Both the position numbers and the translations under genes were made by a program. 64,000 nt of DNA, from positions 186,001 through 250,000 of the forward strand of contig NZ_JAPZQK010000018.1 of NCBI RefSeq assembly GCF_027530345.1, in the 5' to 3' direction. The stretch comes from Silanimonas sp. Its GTDB lineage: Bacteria; Pseudomonadota; Gammaproteobacteria; Xanthomonadales; Xanthomonadaceae. Below the pieces are notes generated by a model. The model searched no databases. It was not told the DNA's origin and was given only the letters and a program-made list of their open reading frames with translations. Every line of letters starts with the position of its first letter. The stretch's first letter is position 1. Shown here one piece after another: positions 1-11,176 of this stretch.

Positions 1-49
1 AATAGGGGCAGATCGCGGACGAATACATCACGACCTCGGCGCGGGACAT
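1..49 (-). CDS. grxC: Glutaredoxin (GrxC-like), N-terminal fragment running off the window start
   Basis: Reverse complement of 1-49 reads MSRAEVVMYSSAICPY, matching the N-terminus of glutaredoxin 3 up to the CPY(C) motif; only 16 codons are visible. Confidence 0.55.
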   Translation of the reverse strand, partial: MSRAEVVMYSSAICPY

Positions 50-178
50 CTCGGCGGCTCCAATTCGGCGCAGGAAGCATGGAACTATGCGGGCGACCCG
101 CGGTCTTTTCCAGCGCGACAGTGCCCCACTTAACGACGGGTTCACCAGCCGCCGCCCCCCTTTCGGCATGCTCCGACG

Positions 179-1771
179 ATGCGCATCACGCCCCTGCTCG
201 CCCTCCCCGCCGCCCTCGCCCTCGCGCTGTTCCCCGGCCCTGCCGCCGACGCGCAGTCGCGGCCGGAGGCACTCCCGCAGATGGGCTCCTCCGCCGCCAG
301 CCTGATCACGCCGGCCGACGAGGCGCGCTACGGCGCGATGCTGATGCGCGAGTTGCGCCGGCAGGACCTGCTCGTCGCCGATCCCCTGATCGAAGGCTGG
401 CTGCAGGGCTTGGGCTTCCGCGTGGCGGCATCGAGCGGCGAGCCAGACCATGGCTACACCTTCTTCATGATGCGCGACCGCCGCATCAACGCCTTCGCCA
501 CCCTCGGCGGCCTGATTGGCATGAATGCCGGCCTCGTGCTCACGGCCGAGCGCGAGGACGAGGTGGCCGGCGTGCTCGCCCACGAAGTGGCGCACGTCAC
601 CCAGCGGCACGTGCTGCGGTCCGCCGAAAAGTCGCAGCAGATGCAGCTGCCGACCATGCTGGCGATGATCGGCGCGCTGGCGGCGGCGTCGCAGAGCAAC
701 TCGCGCTCTTCCGACGACGCCATGCAAGCCGCCGTGGTCGGCGCACAGGCGCTGATGGCGCAGATGCAGATCAACTACACCCGCAGCAACGAATCGGAAG
801 CCGACCGCATCGGCATCGAGACGCTGTCGCGTGCCGGCTTCGATCCGCTGGGCATCGCCGATTTCTTCGGCCGGATGGAACGCGCCTCGCGAGGCAACAC
901 GGGGGGCTGGCAGGCCCCGGAATACCTGCGCACCCACCCCGTGACGACCACGCGTATCGCCGAGGCGCGCGACCGCGCGGCGGCCATGGCCAAACAGGCC
1001 CCCTGGCGGGACGCCGCCGTCCGTGACGAAGGCCACCTGCTGCTGCCGGCCGCCCTGCGCCCCTTGCCGAGTGCCGCGAACGCGCGGCCCAGCGAGTTCC
1101 ATTGGGCCCGTGAGCGCCTGCGCGTGCTGACGGCCCCCACCGCGCGCGACGCCGTCGCCGAGTACGAGAAGAATCCCGTCACCGCGCCCCGCCCCGAGGT
1201 TGCCTACGGCCACGCCTTGGCGATGCTTCGCGCAGGCCACGCGAGCGACGCCGTCACCCGCCTTGAGCGGCTGTTGGCCGTCGACCCGACCAACCTCTGG
1301 TTGCGGCTCGCCAGCGCGGAGGCCCTGCACAAGGCGGGCCGGCCGGTCGAGGCCACCCGCCACTACGAGGGACTGCTGGCGGATAACCCGCAGCACCGGG
1401 CGATCACCCTGAGCTATGCCGAGACCCTGAATGAGCGCGGGGATGCCGGCTCCGCCCGACGCGCCCAGGCCCTGCTTCGCCCGCTGCTGGCCGCCGCCAG
1501 CGGCGACCTGCTGCTGCAACGCAGCTTCGCCCGGGCCAGCGAGCTCGCCGGCGACGCCAACCGGGCCGTCGAGGCGCACGCCGAGGCCGCATTCCTCGCC
1601 GGCCGCGCAGAGGACGCCCTCAAGCAGTTCGACAGCCTCAAGCAACGCGACGACGTCGACTACGTGCAGCGCGCCCGCGTCGAAGCCCGCATGGCCGAGA
1701 TCATGCCGGTGGTGCTGGAGATGCGCCGCGCGGGGCTGCGGCCCGAAGACCAGGCCCGCGAGCGGTCCTGA
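179..1771 (+). CDS. bepA: M48 family metalloprotease with C-terminal TPR region (BepA/YfgC-like)
   Basis: 530 aa, signal peptide-like N-terminus, HEVAH (HExxH) zinc motif, downstream ESEAD motif, Ala-rich TPR-like C-terminal half. Confidence 0.85.
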   Translation: MRITPLLALPAALALALFPGPAADAQSRPEALPQMGSSAASLITPADEARYGAMLMRELRRQDLLVADPLIEGWLQGLGFRVAASSGEPDHGYTFFMMRDRRINAFATLGGLIGMNAGLVLTAEREDEVAGVLAHEVAHVTQRHVLRSAEKSQQMQLPTMLAMIGALAAASQSNSRSSDDAMQAAVVGAQALMAQMQINYTRSNESEADRIGIETLSRAGFDPLGIADFFGRMERASRGNTGGWQAPEYLRTHPVTTTRIAEARDRAAAMAKQAPWRDAAVRDEGHLLLPAALRPLPSAANARPSEFHWARERLRVLTAPTARDAVAEYEKNPVTAPRPEVAYGHALAMLRAGHASDAVTRLERLLAVDPTNLWLRLASAEALHKAGRPVEATRHYEGLLADNPQHRAITLSYAETLNERGDAGSARRAQALLRPLLAAASGDLLLQRSFARASELAGDANRAVEAHAEAAFLAGRAEDALKQFDSLKQRDDVDYVQRARVEARMAEIMPVVLEMRRAGLRPEDQARERS

Positions 1772-1847
1772 CCGGACGCCGAGGCCCGCCCGCCCGGGCC
1801 GCGAGGGCTCGACAAGCCGCGCCGGCGCTGTGACGATTCCCTTTCAG

Positions 1848-1876
1848 TCGTCATGGTCGCGTCACAAAAGTTTTAT
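1848..1876 (+). promoter_or_regulatory. Candidate Pho box upstream of phoB
   Basis: TCGTCAT-ggtc-GCGTCAC-aaaa-GTTTTAT: two GTCA(T/C) half-sites with exact 11-bp period plus a weak third, about 36 bp before the phoB GTG. Confidence 0.55.
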
Positions 1877-1911
1877 CTACTGGCGCCCTGACCCCATGGC
1901 CTGGACATCCC

Positions 1912-2601
1912 GTGCAGAAGCGCATCCTCATCGTCGACGACGAGCCCGCCATCCGTGACATGGTGGCCTTCGCCCTCCGCAAGGGCGAATACGAACCGGT
2001 GCACGCCGGTGACGCCCGCGAGGCGCAGACCGCCATCGTCGAGCGCGTGCCCGACCTGATCCTGCTGGACTGGATGCTGCCGGGCACCTCGGGACTCGAC
2101 CTCGCCCGCCGCTGGCGCAAGGACGAGCTCACCCGCGACGTGCCGATCATCATGCTCACCGCCCGCGGCGAAGAGAACGACCGCGTCTCCGGCCTCGAGT
2201 CGGGTGTCGACGACTACGTGGTGAAGCCCTTCTCGGCCCGCGAACTCCTGGCTCGCATCAAGGCCGTGATGCGCCGTTCGCGCGAGGACGAGGCCGACGG
2301 CAGCGTGCAGATCGGCCGCCTGCGCATCGACGGCGCGGCGCACCGCGTCTACGCCGGCGACGAATCCATCCACGTTGGCCCGACGGAATACCGGCTTCTG
2401 CACTTCTTCATGACCCACGCCGACCGCGTGTACACCCGTGCGCAGCTCCTGGACCATGTGTGGGGCGGGAACGTGTACGTCGAAGAGCGCACCGTGGACG
2501 TGCACATCCGCCGGCTCCGCAAGGCGCTGGAGCCGAACCAGCTGGACGGCATGGTCCAGACCGTCCGTGGCAGCGGCTACCGGTTCTCGGAAACGACGTG
2601 A
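1912..2601 (+). CDS. phoB: Phosphate regulon response regulator PhoB (GTG start)
   Basis: 229 aa; REC (LIVDDE, LLDWMLPG, K in VVKPF) plus winged-helix C-terminus; followed by phoR. Confidence 0.9.
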   Translation: MQKRILIVDDEPAIRDMVAFALRKGEYEPVHAGDAREAQTAIVERVPDLILLDWMLPGTSGLDLARRWRKDELTRDVPIIMLTARGEENDRVSGLESGVDDYVVKPFSARELLARIKAVMRRSREDEADGSVQIGRLRIDGAAHRVYAGDESIHVGPTEYRLLHFFMTHADRVYTRAQLLDHVWGGNVYVEERTVDVHIRRLRKALEPNQLDGMVQTVRGSGYRFSETT

Positions 2602-2617
2602 CGGACGCGCGCGCAGC

Positions 2618-3946
2618 ATGACCATCGGGGCCCTGCTGCGCCGCGCTTGGCGCGCGTCGGTCGCCCGCCTCGTAGCGATCGTCGCGGCCGCGGCCCTGCT
2701 GGGCTGGTGGCTGGACGCCTTCTGGCCCCCGGTCGCGCTGTCCGCCTTCGCCATCCTCGGCTGGCATTACTGGCGCCTGCACCGCCTGCTCGCCCGCCTC
2801 TACCAACGCCGCCGCCTGCGCGACATCGACGGCCGCGGCCTCTGGGACGACCTCGAAATGCTCCTCCACCGCCGCCAGAACGAAGGCCGCGCCCGCACCA
2901 AGCGACTGCTGGGGCTGGTGCGCGGCTACCGGCGCGCCGCCACGCTCATGCCCGATGCGGTGCTGCTCGTCGACCGCGACAGCGGCCGCATCGACTGGTG
3001 CAACCGGCAGGCTCGGGAGCTTCTGGGCCTCGGCCCGCAGGGCAGCGAGGGCACCGTGGGCGCAGTGTTCCCCGATGCGACCGTGCGGGCATGGCTTGAT
3101 GTCGGGCAGACCGATGAGCCTTTGCTCGACCAGGCCTCGCCGCTCGACGCCAACGTGCGGCTGAGCCTGCGCCTGCTGCCCTACTCCCCCTCGCAGTGGC
3201 TGCTGGTGGTGCGTGATGTCACCAAGCTGCTGCGGCTGGAGCAGTTGCGCCGCGACTTCGTCGCCAACGTCTCGCACGAGTTGCGCACGCCGCTGACGGT
3301 GGTGCACGGCTACCTCGACATCCTCGACGCCGACGACTACCCCGAGCTGGGCCCGATGCTCGACGAGATGCGCAAGCAGTCCGCGCGCATGTCGCAGCTG
3401 GTCGAAGACCTCCTGACGCTCTCGAGGCTGGAGGCCCAGGAGGCCCTGGCCCACCGCGAGGTGGTCGCCATGGCGCCGCTGCTGCTGACACTGAAGCGCG
3501 AAGCCCAGGCGATCTCCGCGGGCCGGCACCACATCCACGTCGAGGACAGCGCGAACGTCGACCTGCTCGGATCGACGCGCGAGCTGCACAGCGCCTTTTC
3601 GAACCTCGTGTCGAACGCCGTCCGCTACACCCCGGTCGACGGCCGCATCGACGTCCGCTTCGAACGCAGTGCCGACGGCGGCGTCATGTTGGCCGTGCAG
3701 GACAGCGGCTACGGCATCCCCGCGCAGCACCTGCCGCGCCTGACCGAACGCTTCTACCGCGTTTCCACCAGCCGGGCGCGCGAAACCGGCGGCACCGGCC
3801 TCGGCCTGTCCATCGTCAAGCACGTGCTGAACCTGCACCAGGGGCGGCTCGACATCCGCAGCGAGGTCGGTAAAGGCAGCGTCTTCGCCTGCGTGTTCGG
3901 GCCGGAAGCCGTGGTCGAGCGCGCGCGCGGCACCGACGAGGCCTGA
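2618..3946 (+). CDS. phoR: Phosphate regulon sensor histidine kinase PhoR
   Basis: 442 aa from the ATG at 2618; TM N-terminus, PAS-like region, HELRTPLTVVHGYLD H-box, GTGLGLSIVKHV G-box. Confidence 0.88.
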   Translation: MTIGALLRRAWRASVARLVAIVAAAALLGWWLDAFWPPVALSAFAILGWHYWRLHRLLARLYQRRRLRDIDGRGLWDDLEMLLHRRQNEGRARTKRLLGLVRGYRRAATLMPDAVLLVDRDSGRIDWCNRQARELLGLGPQGSEGTVGAVFPDATVRAWLDVGQTDEPLLDQASPLDANVRLSLRLLPYSPSQWLLVVRDVTKLLRLEQLRRDFVANVSHELRTPLTVVHGYLDILDADDYPELGPMLDEMRKQSARMSQLVEDLLTLSRLEAQEALAHREVVAMAPLLLTLKREAQAISAGRHHIHVEDSANVDLLGSTRELHSAFSNLVSNAVRYTPVDGRIDVRFERSADGGVMLAVQDSGYGIPAQHLPRLTERFYRVSTSRARETGGTGLGLSIVKHVLNLHQGRLDIRSEVGKGSVFACVFGPEAVVERARGTDEA

Positions 3947-4023
3947 GCCCGCCGCGCACCACGGCTTGCCAGCCGCGGCTGCGTCGTTTCCAATCCAGAG
4001 TCTGGTTCACGCAAGGCCGCCCC

Positions 4024-6132
<2,109 letters not shown>

Positions 6133-6133
6133 C

Positions 6134-7654
6134 ATGCCGAACAGCTCGCGCCGCAGCCTGCAGGACGGCGACCTCCTCGCAGCGGTCGACCTCGGCTCCA
6201 ACAGCTTCCACCTCGTCGTCGCCCGCTACACGCTGGGCCAACTGCGCATCGTCGACCGCATCAAGGAGACGGTGCGCCTCGCGGAAGGCCTCGACGTCAA
6301 CGGCGGCCTGCGTCCGGACGTCGTGGCCCGCGCGTTGGATTGCCTCGCCCGCTTCGGCCAGAAGCTGCGCAGCGTGCCGCCGGCGCAGGTGCGCGCCATC
6401 GCCACCAACACCGTGCGGCAGATGCGCAATCCGCAGAGCTTCCTGCTGCCGGCCGAAACCGCGCTCGGGCACGGCATCGAAGTGGTGGCCGGCCGCGAGG
6501 AAGCACGCCTCGTCTACCTCGGCGTGGCGCACGGCCACCCGCCGGGCAAGTCGCGACGCCTCGTCATCGACATCGGCGGCGGCTCCACCGAGTTCATCAT
6601 CGGCGACGGCATGGCCCCGATCGAGCGCGAAAGCCTGCAGATGGGCTGCGTGGCCACCACCAAGCGCTTCTTCGCCAACGGCAAGCTGAGCCGCAAGCGT
6701 TGGAAGGACGCCCAGATCGAAATGGCCGCGGAGTTCCAGCAGTTCGCGGCGCTGTATCGCCAATTGGGCTGGAAGGAAACGTTCGGCTCGTCGGGCACGA
6801 TCAAGGCCATCGGCGAGATCTGCGAAGCGCTCAAGCTCTCGAAGGGTGGCCTGATCACCGACACCGCGCTGGCCGGCCTGACCGACCGCGTGCTCGCCTT
6901 CGACACCCTCGAAACCCTGAAGCTTCCCGGCCTCAGCGCGGAGCGCCAGCCGGTGATCGCGGGTGGCGTGCTGGTGTTGGCCACCGCCTTCGAAGCGCTC
7001 GACATCCGCAAGCTGCACGTCAGCGAAGCGGCGATGCGCGAAGGCGTGCTGCACGACATGGTCGGCCGTGGCGGAAAGGCCGACCCGCGCGAAGAGTCGG
7101 TCGCGGCACTGATGACCCGCTACGCGATCGATACCGCGCAGGCGGAACGCGTGGAAGCGACGGCGCTGGCGCTGTTCGACGAGGTCGAGATGGACTGGGG
7201 CCTCGAGGCGCCGGACCGCCAGATGCTGGCCTGGGCCGCGCGCCTGCATGAGCTCGGCCTCGCCATCGCGCACAGCCAGTACCACGTGCACGGCGCCTAC
7301 ATCCTCGAGAACTCCGACATCGCCGGTTTCTCGCGTACCGAGCAGCAATTCCTGGCCACGCTGGTGCGCAACCAGCGCCGCGCCCTGCGGCTCACCAGTT
7401 TCGAGGGCTTGCCCGACCGCTTGGCACCGGCGGCCCAGCGCTGCGCGATGCTGCTGCGGCTCGCGGTGCTGCTGCACCGCGCCCACGAGGCCGGGAAGAT
7501 CCCCGGCCTGCGCCTGCGGGTGGGCAGCGGCGAACTGCAGTTGAAGCTCTCGAAGCGCTGGCTCGACGCCCATCCGTTGACGCGCGCCGACCTCGACACC
7601 GAGCGCGAGCACCTGCGCGACATCGGCCTGCGTCTTGAGCTGGACGGCGGCTGA
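6134..7654 (+). CDS. ppx: Exopolyphosphatase / guanosine pentaphosphate phosphohydrolase
   Basis: Start MPNSSRRSLQDGDLLAAVDLGSNSFHLVVAR; DIGGGSTEF; begins 1 nt after the ppk1 stop. Confidence 0.93.
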   Translation: MPNSSRRSLQDGDLLAAVDLGSNSFHLVVARYTLGQLRIVDRIKETVRLAEGLDVNGGLRPDVVARALDCLARFGQKLRSVPPAQVRAIATNTVRQMRNPQSFLLPAETALGHGIEVVAGREEARLVYLGVAHGHPPGKSRRLVIDIGGGSTEFIIGDGMAPIERESLQMGCVATTKRFFANGKLSRKRWKDAQIEMAAEFQQFAALYRQLGWKETFGSSGTIKAIGEICEALKLSKGGLITDTALAGLTDRVLAFDTLETLKLPGLSAERQPVIAGGVLVLATAFEALDIRKLHVSEAAMREGVLHDMVGRGGKADPREESVAALMTRYAIDTAQAERVEATALALFDEVEMDWGLEAPDRQMLAWAARLHELGLAIAHSQYHVHGAYILENSDIAGFSRTEQQFLATLVRNQRRALRLTSFEGLPDRLAPAAQRCAMLLRLAVLLHRAHEAGKIPGLRLRVGSGELQLKLSKRWLDAHPLTRADLDTEREHLRDIGLRLELDGG

Positions 7655-7660
7655 GCCTCC

Positions 7661-8773
7661 TCAGCGAACCCGCAAGGACGAGAGCGGCACGCGCTGGTCG
7701 ATCAGCACCGCACCGTCGGCATCCCGAAGGCCCAGTCGCAGTTCGCGGCGGGCCCATTCGATCTCCACGAGGCCGAAGTTCGCCCGGTGGTAGGCCTCGC
7801 CGACGCGGAGCGCGTTGGGCACCGGCACGTGCCATTCCTCGGTGAGCCCGCTCGAGGTCAGGTCGACCATCGGGTAAGGCACGTTCGCATCGAGGCGCGT
7901 GAGTTCGCCGTAGTGCGTGTCCCCTGAGAGGAACACCACGCCCTCGGCACGGGTGTCGCGAATGAGCTGGAACAGCCGCGCCTGGTCGCGCGGGTAGTTC
8001 ACCCACGCCTCCCAGCCCGGGAAGTCCGCCAGCACCTGAAGGCTGGAGCCGATCAGTCGGACCTCAGCCGGCTCGCGAAGCTGGCGCTCCAGCCACGCCC
8101 ACTGCGCCTCGCCGAGCATGGTCGCTTCCGGCGACGGGTCGCGTGCGTAAGGCCCCGGTACCGGACGCCCTGCCCTCGCCTCGCGCCGGCCCCAGCGTTC
8201 GTGCGCTCCGTCGTCCGGGAACGCCGTGTTGCGTGCGATCGGCGTGCGGTTCCAGCGCAGGTCGAGCAGGATCACCTGCACGCGCTGCCCCGGTGGGCCG
8301 AACATCGCACTGGTGTACACGCCCTCGTGCGTTCGACGGGGTGAATCGGCCGGTTCGCCCCAGAAGTCGAAGAAGACCTCGCGCGAGGCGTCCTTCATCG
8401 GGTACTCGGCCCCCGCGTCGTTCTCGCCGTAGTCGTGGTCGTCCCACGTCGCCATCAACGGCGTCGACGCGCGCAGGCGCTGGAAGCCCGGCTGCGCGGC
8501 CAGCGCCGCGTAAGCCTGCTCGAGTTCGCCACGATCCCGCGTGTCGCCGTAGACGTTGTCGCCGAGGAACAGGAAGAGGTCGGGGTCGGCGGCCTGCACC
8601 GCCGTCCAGATCGGCTGCGGTTTGTGCTGCTCGGCGCAGGAACCAAAGGCGATGCGGGTCAGGGCGGGCGCGCTGGCGCTGCCTGCCTCCGGGGCCGCGA
8701 GGGCCACCGGAGGAAGGCAGAGCGCGAGCGCCAAGCCGAGGTGGCGCAGGGCCACCGACGGCAGGCGCCGCAT
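7661..8773 (-). CDS. PhoD-like alkaline phosphatase / metallophosphatase
   Basis: 370 aa, signal peptide, RIAFGSC, FLGDNVYGD, TWDDHDYGEND, LSGDTHYGE motifs of the PhoD-like family. Confidence 0.85.
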   Translation of the reverse strand: MRRLPSVALRHLGLALALCLPPVALAAPEAGSASAPALTRIAFGSCAEQHKPQPIWTAVQAADPDLFLFLGDNVYGDTRDRGELEQAYAALAAQPGFQRLRASTPLMATWDDHDYGENDAGAEYPMKDASREVFFDFWGEPADSPRRTHEGVYTSAMFGPPGQRVQVILLDLRWNRTPIARNTAFPDDGAHERWGRREARAGRPVPGPYARDPSPEATMLGEAQWAWLERQLREPAEVRLIGSSLQVLADFPGWEAWVNYPRDQARLFQLIRDTRAEGVVFLSGDTHYGELTRLDANVPYPMVDLTSSGLTEEWHVPVPNALRVGEAYHRANFGLVEIEWARRELRLGLRDADGAVLIDQRVPLSSLRVR

Positions 8774-11007
8774 CAGAACGAGGCCTCGAGCGTCAGGAAC
8801 ACCTGGCGCGGCGCGCCGGTGACCAGCGTGTAGTTCAGGCCCTGCGGGTCACGAGCGACGAAACCGTTGGTGCCGACGCTGGCGAAGTAGTCCTCGTCGA
8901 ACAGGTTGGTGACGTTGAGCGTGGCCTTCAGGTCCTTGGCGAGGCCGAGGTCGCCGAAGCGGTACGACACCGACGCGTCGGTGACCCAGTAGTCCGGCAC
9001 GCGCGAGTCATTGACGAAGGTGATGAAGCGCTCGTCGGTGTACTTCATGCCGATGCGGGCCTCGACGGCGTCCGCGGCGTAGCGCAGTTCGACGTTGGCG
9101 AGCATCTCCGGCGTGTCGACCACGGTCTTGCCGTCGGTCGGCACCAGGGTCGTGCCGTCGAGGTAGTTCGAGGCGTACTCCGACGAATTCCACGACAGCG
9201 AACCAAACAGCGAGAAGCCACCGCCGAGGCGCCAGTCCATCGCCGCCTCGGCGCCCGAGGTCTCGACGTCGCCGACGTTGGCCAGCACGCTTGGGCAACC
9301 GACGATGCCGGCGCATTGCGAGATGGTCAGCAGGCGGTCTTCGAAGTCCACGCGATACAGCGTGAGCGAGCTCTGGAAGCCCTCATTGCCGTAGCGCAGG
9401 CCGCCTTCGAACGTGGTCGAGGTCTCCGGGCGCAGCGTGCCGCGGATGGCGTTGAAGCCCGTCTGGCTGGCCGAGAACGGACCATTCACGCCAGCGCGGA
9501 AGGCCGCCATGTTCTCCGCGTACGAGCCGAACAGCTCGAAGCCCGGCGCCACTTCGAAACGCAGGCCCAGCTGCGGCAGGAAGCTGTCCTTGGCTTCGAT
9601 GCGACCCTGCGCGCGCGTGCCGCGACGGCTCACGGCTTCGATCTCGGCGTCCAGCGCCTTGAAGCCGGCGTCGATCGTAAAGCGGCCATCCATCAGCGCG
9701 ATGCGGTCGTTGAGGTACCAGACCTGCGTGCGGCTGTCGAAATCCTGCTCGAACACCCGCACGTCCGGGCTGCGGTAGAAGTAGCCGCGGTTCGGCGGGG
9801 TGTCGGCGTTGAGGAAGTAGAAGTTGCGCTGCAGGTTGTGGTCGCTGTCCTCGTGCCACAGGCCGAAGCTCAGCGTGTGCACGCCGAACGGCAGCTCGAA
9901 GCCGGCCGTGAGGCCGCCGCGATCGATGGTGTACTCGGTGGTGCGAAGGCTCAGCGGCAGGGTGGACGAGCTCGGCGAGTACGGGGTCACCCAGTGGCCC
10001 TGGCCTTCGTTCGTGTGGCGATAGACCTGCGCCTTGAAGCTGCCGCCGTCGCCGATGGCGATGTCGGTGTTCAGCGCATAGAGGTTGTCGTCGCGGAGGC
10101 CACGGCCCAGGTAGTAGGCGTCGTCCAGGCTGTTCACACCGCCCGAGAACTGGCCGAAGCCGGCGCGGATGGCGCGCGTCCAGTCACGCGCGTAGTTGTC
10201 CCAATCCATGCCGAGGCGGCGCGCCGACTCCAGCGACAGATCCGCGTAGTCGGTCTCGTTGCGACGCGAGGTGTTGATGAGCGCGCCGAGGCTCCAGGCC
10301 TCGTCGGCGTAGCGGGCCTGCGCGTTGACCTGGCGCGAATCCTGCGCGCCGTAGCCCTTCCATTTCTCGGCATCGTGCTTGGCGCCCGAGAGGAAGGCCG
10401 AGAAGCCGTCGAGGTCACCGGTGTCGTAGCGCGCGAAGGTGCGCAGCGTGTCGTCGCTGCCGACGGTCTGCGCGAGCGTCGCACCGCGCTCGGCCTGCGG
10501 ACCACGCGACGCGAAGCGCACCGTGCCGCCGAGGTTCGACGAGGACGCGGTGTCGAGCGCGCCGCTGCCCTGCGAGACTTCGGCGAAACCGAGGTTCTCG
10601 GCGATCAGCGCGCGGCTGATGTGCAGACCGTTGTGGTTGCCGTAGCTCATGTCGCCGAGCGGGATGCCATCCAACGTGAAGCCCAGCTGGTTCTGGTTGA
10701 AGCCGCGGATGTTCAGGCGCGTCGACCACTCGTAGTTGCCCCACGGGTCAGCCGAGGTGAAGTGCACGCCGGGAAGCTTGCCGAGCAGCTTGAGCGCGCT
10801 GCTGCCGGCGGGCTGGCGGGCGATTTCCTCGCGACCCAGCGCCTGCACCTGGCGGGTTTCGCCGGTGCCGACCACGTTCACTGCGTCGAGGACGGCGGCG
10901 TCATCGCGCACCTCGGGATTGGCGGAAGCGGCCATCGGGGCGAGCGCAGCGGCGACCGCGAGCGCGAGCAGGTGGCGAGGGCGACGGCAGGGGGTGATCG
11001 ACGACAT
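8773..11007 (-). CDS. TonB-dependent receptor
   Basis: Signal peptide MSSITPCRRPRHLLALAVAAALAPMAASA, plug domain, beta-barrel and C-terminal ...FLTLEASF; start trimmed from the ORF-track 11058; overlaps the PhoD-like ORF start/stop at 8773. Confidence 0.88.
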   Translation of the reverse strand: MSSITPCRRPRHLLALAVAAALAPMAASANPEVRDDAAVLDAVNVVGTGETRQVQALGREEIARQPAGSSALKLLGKLPGVHFTSADPWGNYEWSTRLNIRGFNQNQLGFTLDGIPLGDMSYGNHNGLHISRALIAENLGFAEVSQGSGALDTASSSNLGGTVRFASRGPQAERGATLAQTVGSDDTLRTFARYDTGDLDGFSAFLSGAKHDAEKWKGYGAQDSRQVNAQARYADEAWSLGALINTSRRNETDYADLSLESARRLGMDWDNYARDWTRAIRAGFGQFSGGVNSLDDAYYLGRGLRDDNLYALNTDIAIGDGGSFKAQVYRHTNEGQGHWVTPYSPSSSTLPLSLRTTEYTIDRGGLTAGFELPFGVHTLSFGLWHEDSDHNLQRNFYFLNADTPPNRGYFYRSPDVRVFEQDFDSRTQVWYLNDRIALMDGRFTIDAGFKALDAEIEAVSRRGTRAQGRIEAKDSFLPQLGLRFEVAPGFELFGSYAENMAAFRAGVNGPFSASQTGFNAIRGTLRPETSTTFEGGLRYGNEGFQSSLTLYRVDFEDRLLTISQCAGIVGCPSVLANVGDVETSGAEAAMDWRLGGGFSLFGSLSWNSSEYASNYLDGTTLVPTDGKTVVDTPEMLANVELRYAADAVEARIGMKYTDERFITFVNDSRVPDYWVTDASVSYRFGDLGLAKDLKATLNVTNLFDEDYFASVGTNGFVARDPQGLNYTLVTGAPRQVFLTLEASF

Positions 11008-11070
11008 CTGGAACTCCATTGGGGGCCAACCTCCGATCGGAGCAGTGGGCGCGCACACTGGCGGAAAAGC

Positions 11071-11099
11071 GTGACCGCATCGTTGAATTCACGTGACAC
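11071..11099 (-). promoter_or_regulatory. Weak candidate Pho box facing the TonB receptor
   Basis: Minus strand GTGTCAC at 11099-11093 and CGGTCAC at 11077-11071, spaced 22 bp (2 x 11); the middle half-site is poor. Confidence 0.3.
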
Positions 11100-11114
11100 C
11101 CGATTGCCGGTGCC

Positions 11115-11143
11115 GCGTCACGCCAGCGTCATCGCGATGTCAC
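11115..11143 (+). promoter_or_regulatory. Candidate triple Pho box facing the glycosyltransferase
   Basis: GCGTCAC-gcca-GCGTCAT-cgcg-ATGTCAC: three GTCA cores at exact 11-bp spacing, 34 bp upstream of the ATG at 11177. Confidence 0.55.
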
Positions 11144-11176
11144 CGCCGTGCCGCGCATCGCCTTCAGGCTCGCGGC

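Noticed and set aside
3947-4023. Possible Pho box upstream of ppk1
   Set aside because: No pair of GTCA half-sites at 11-bp spacing found.
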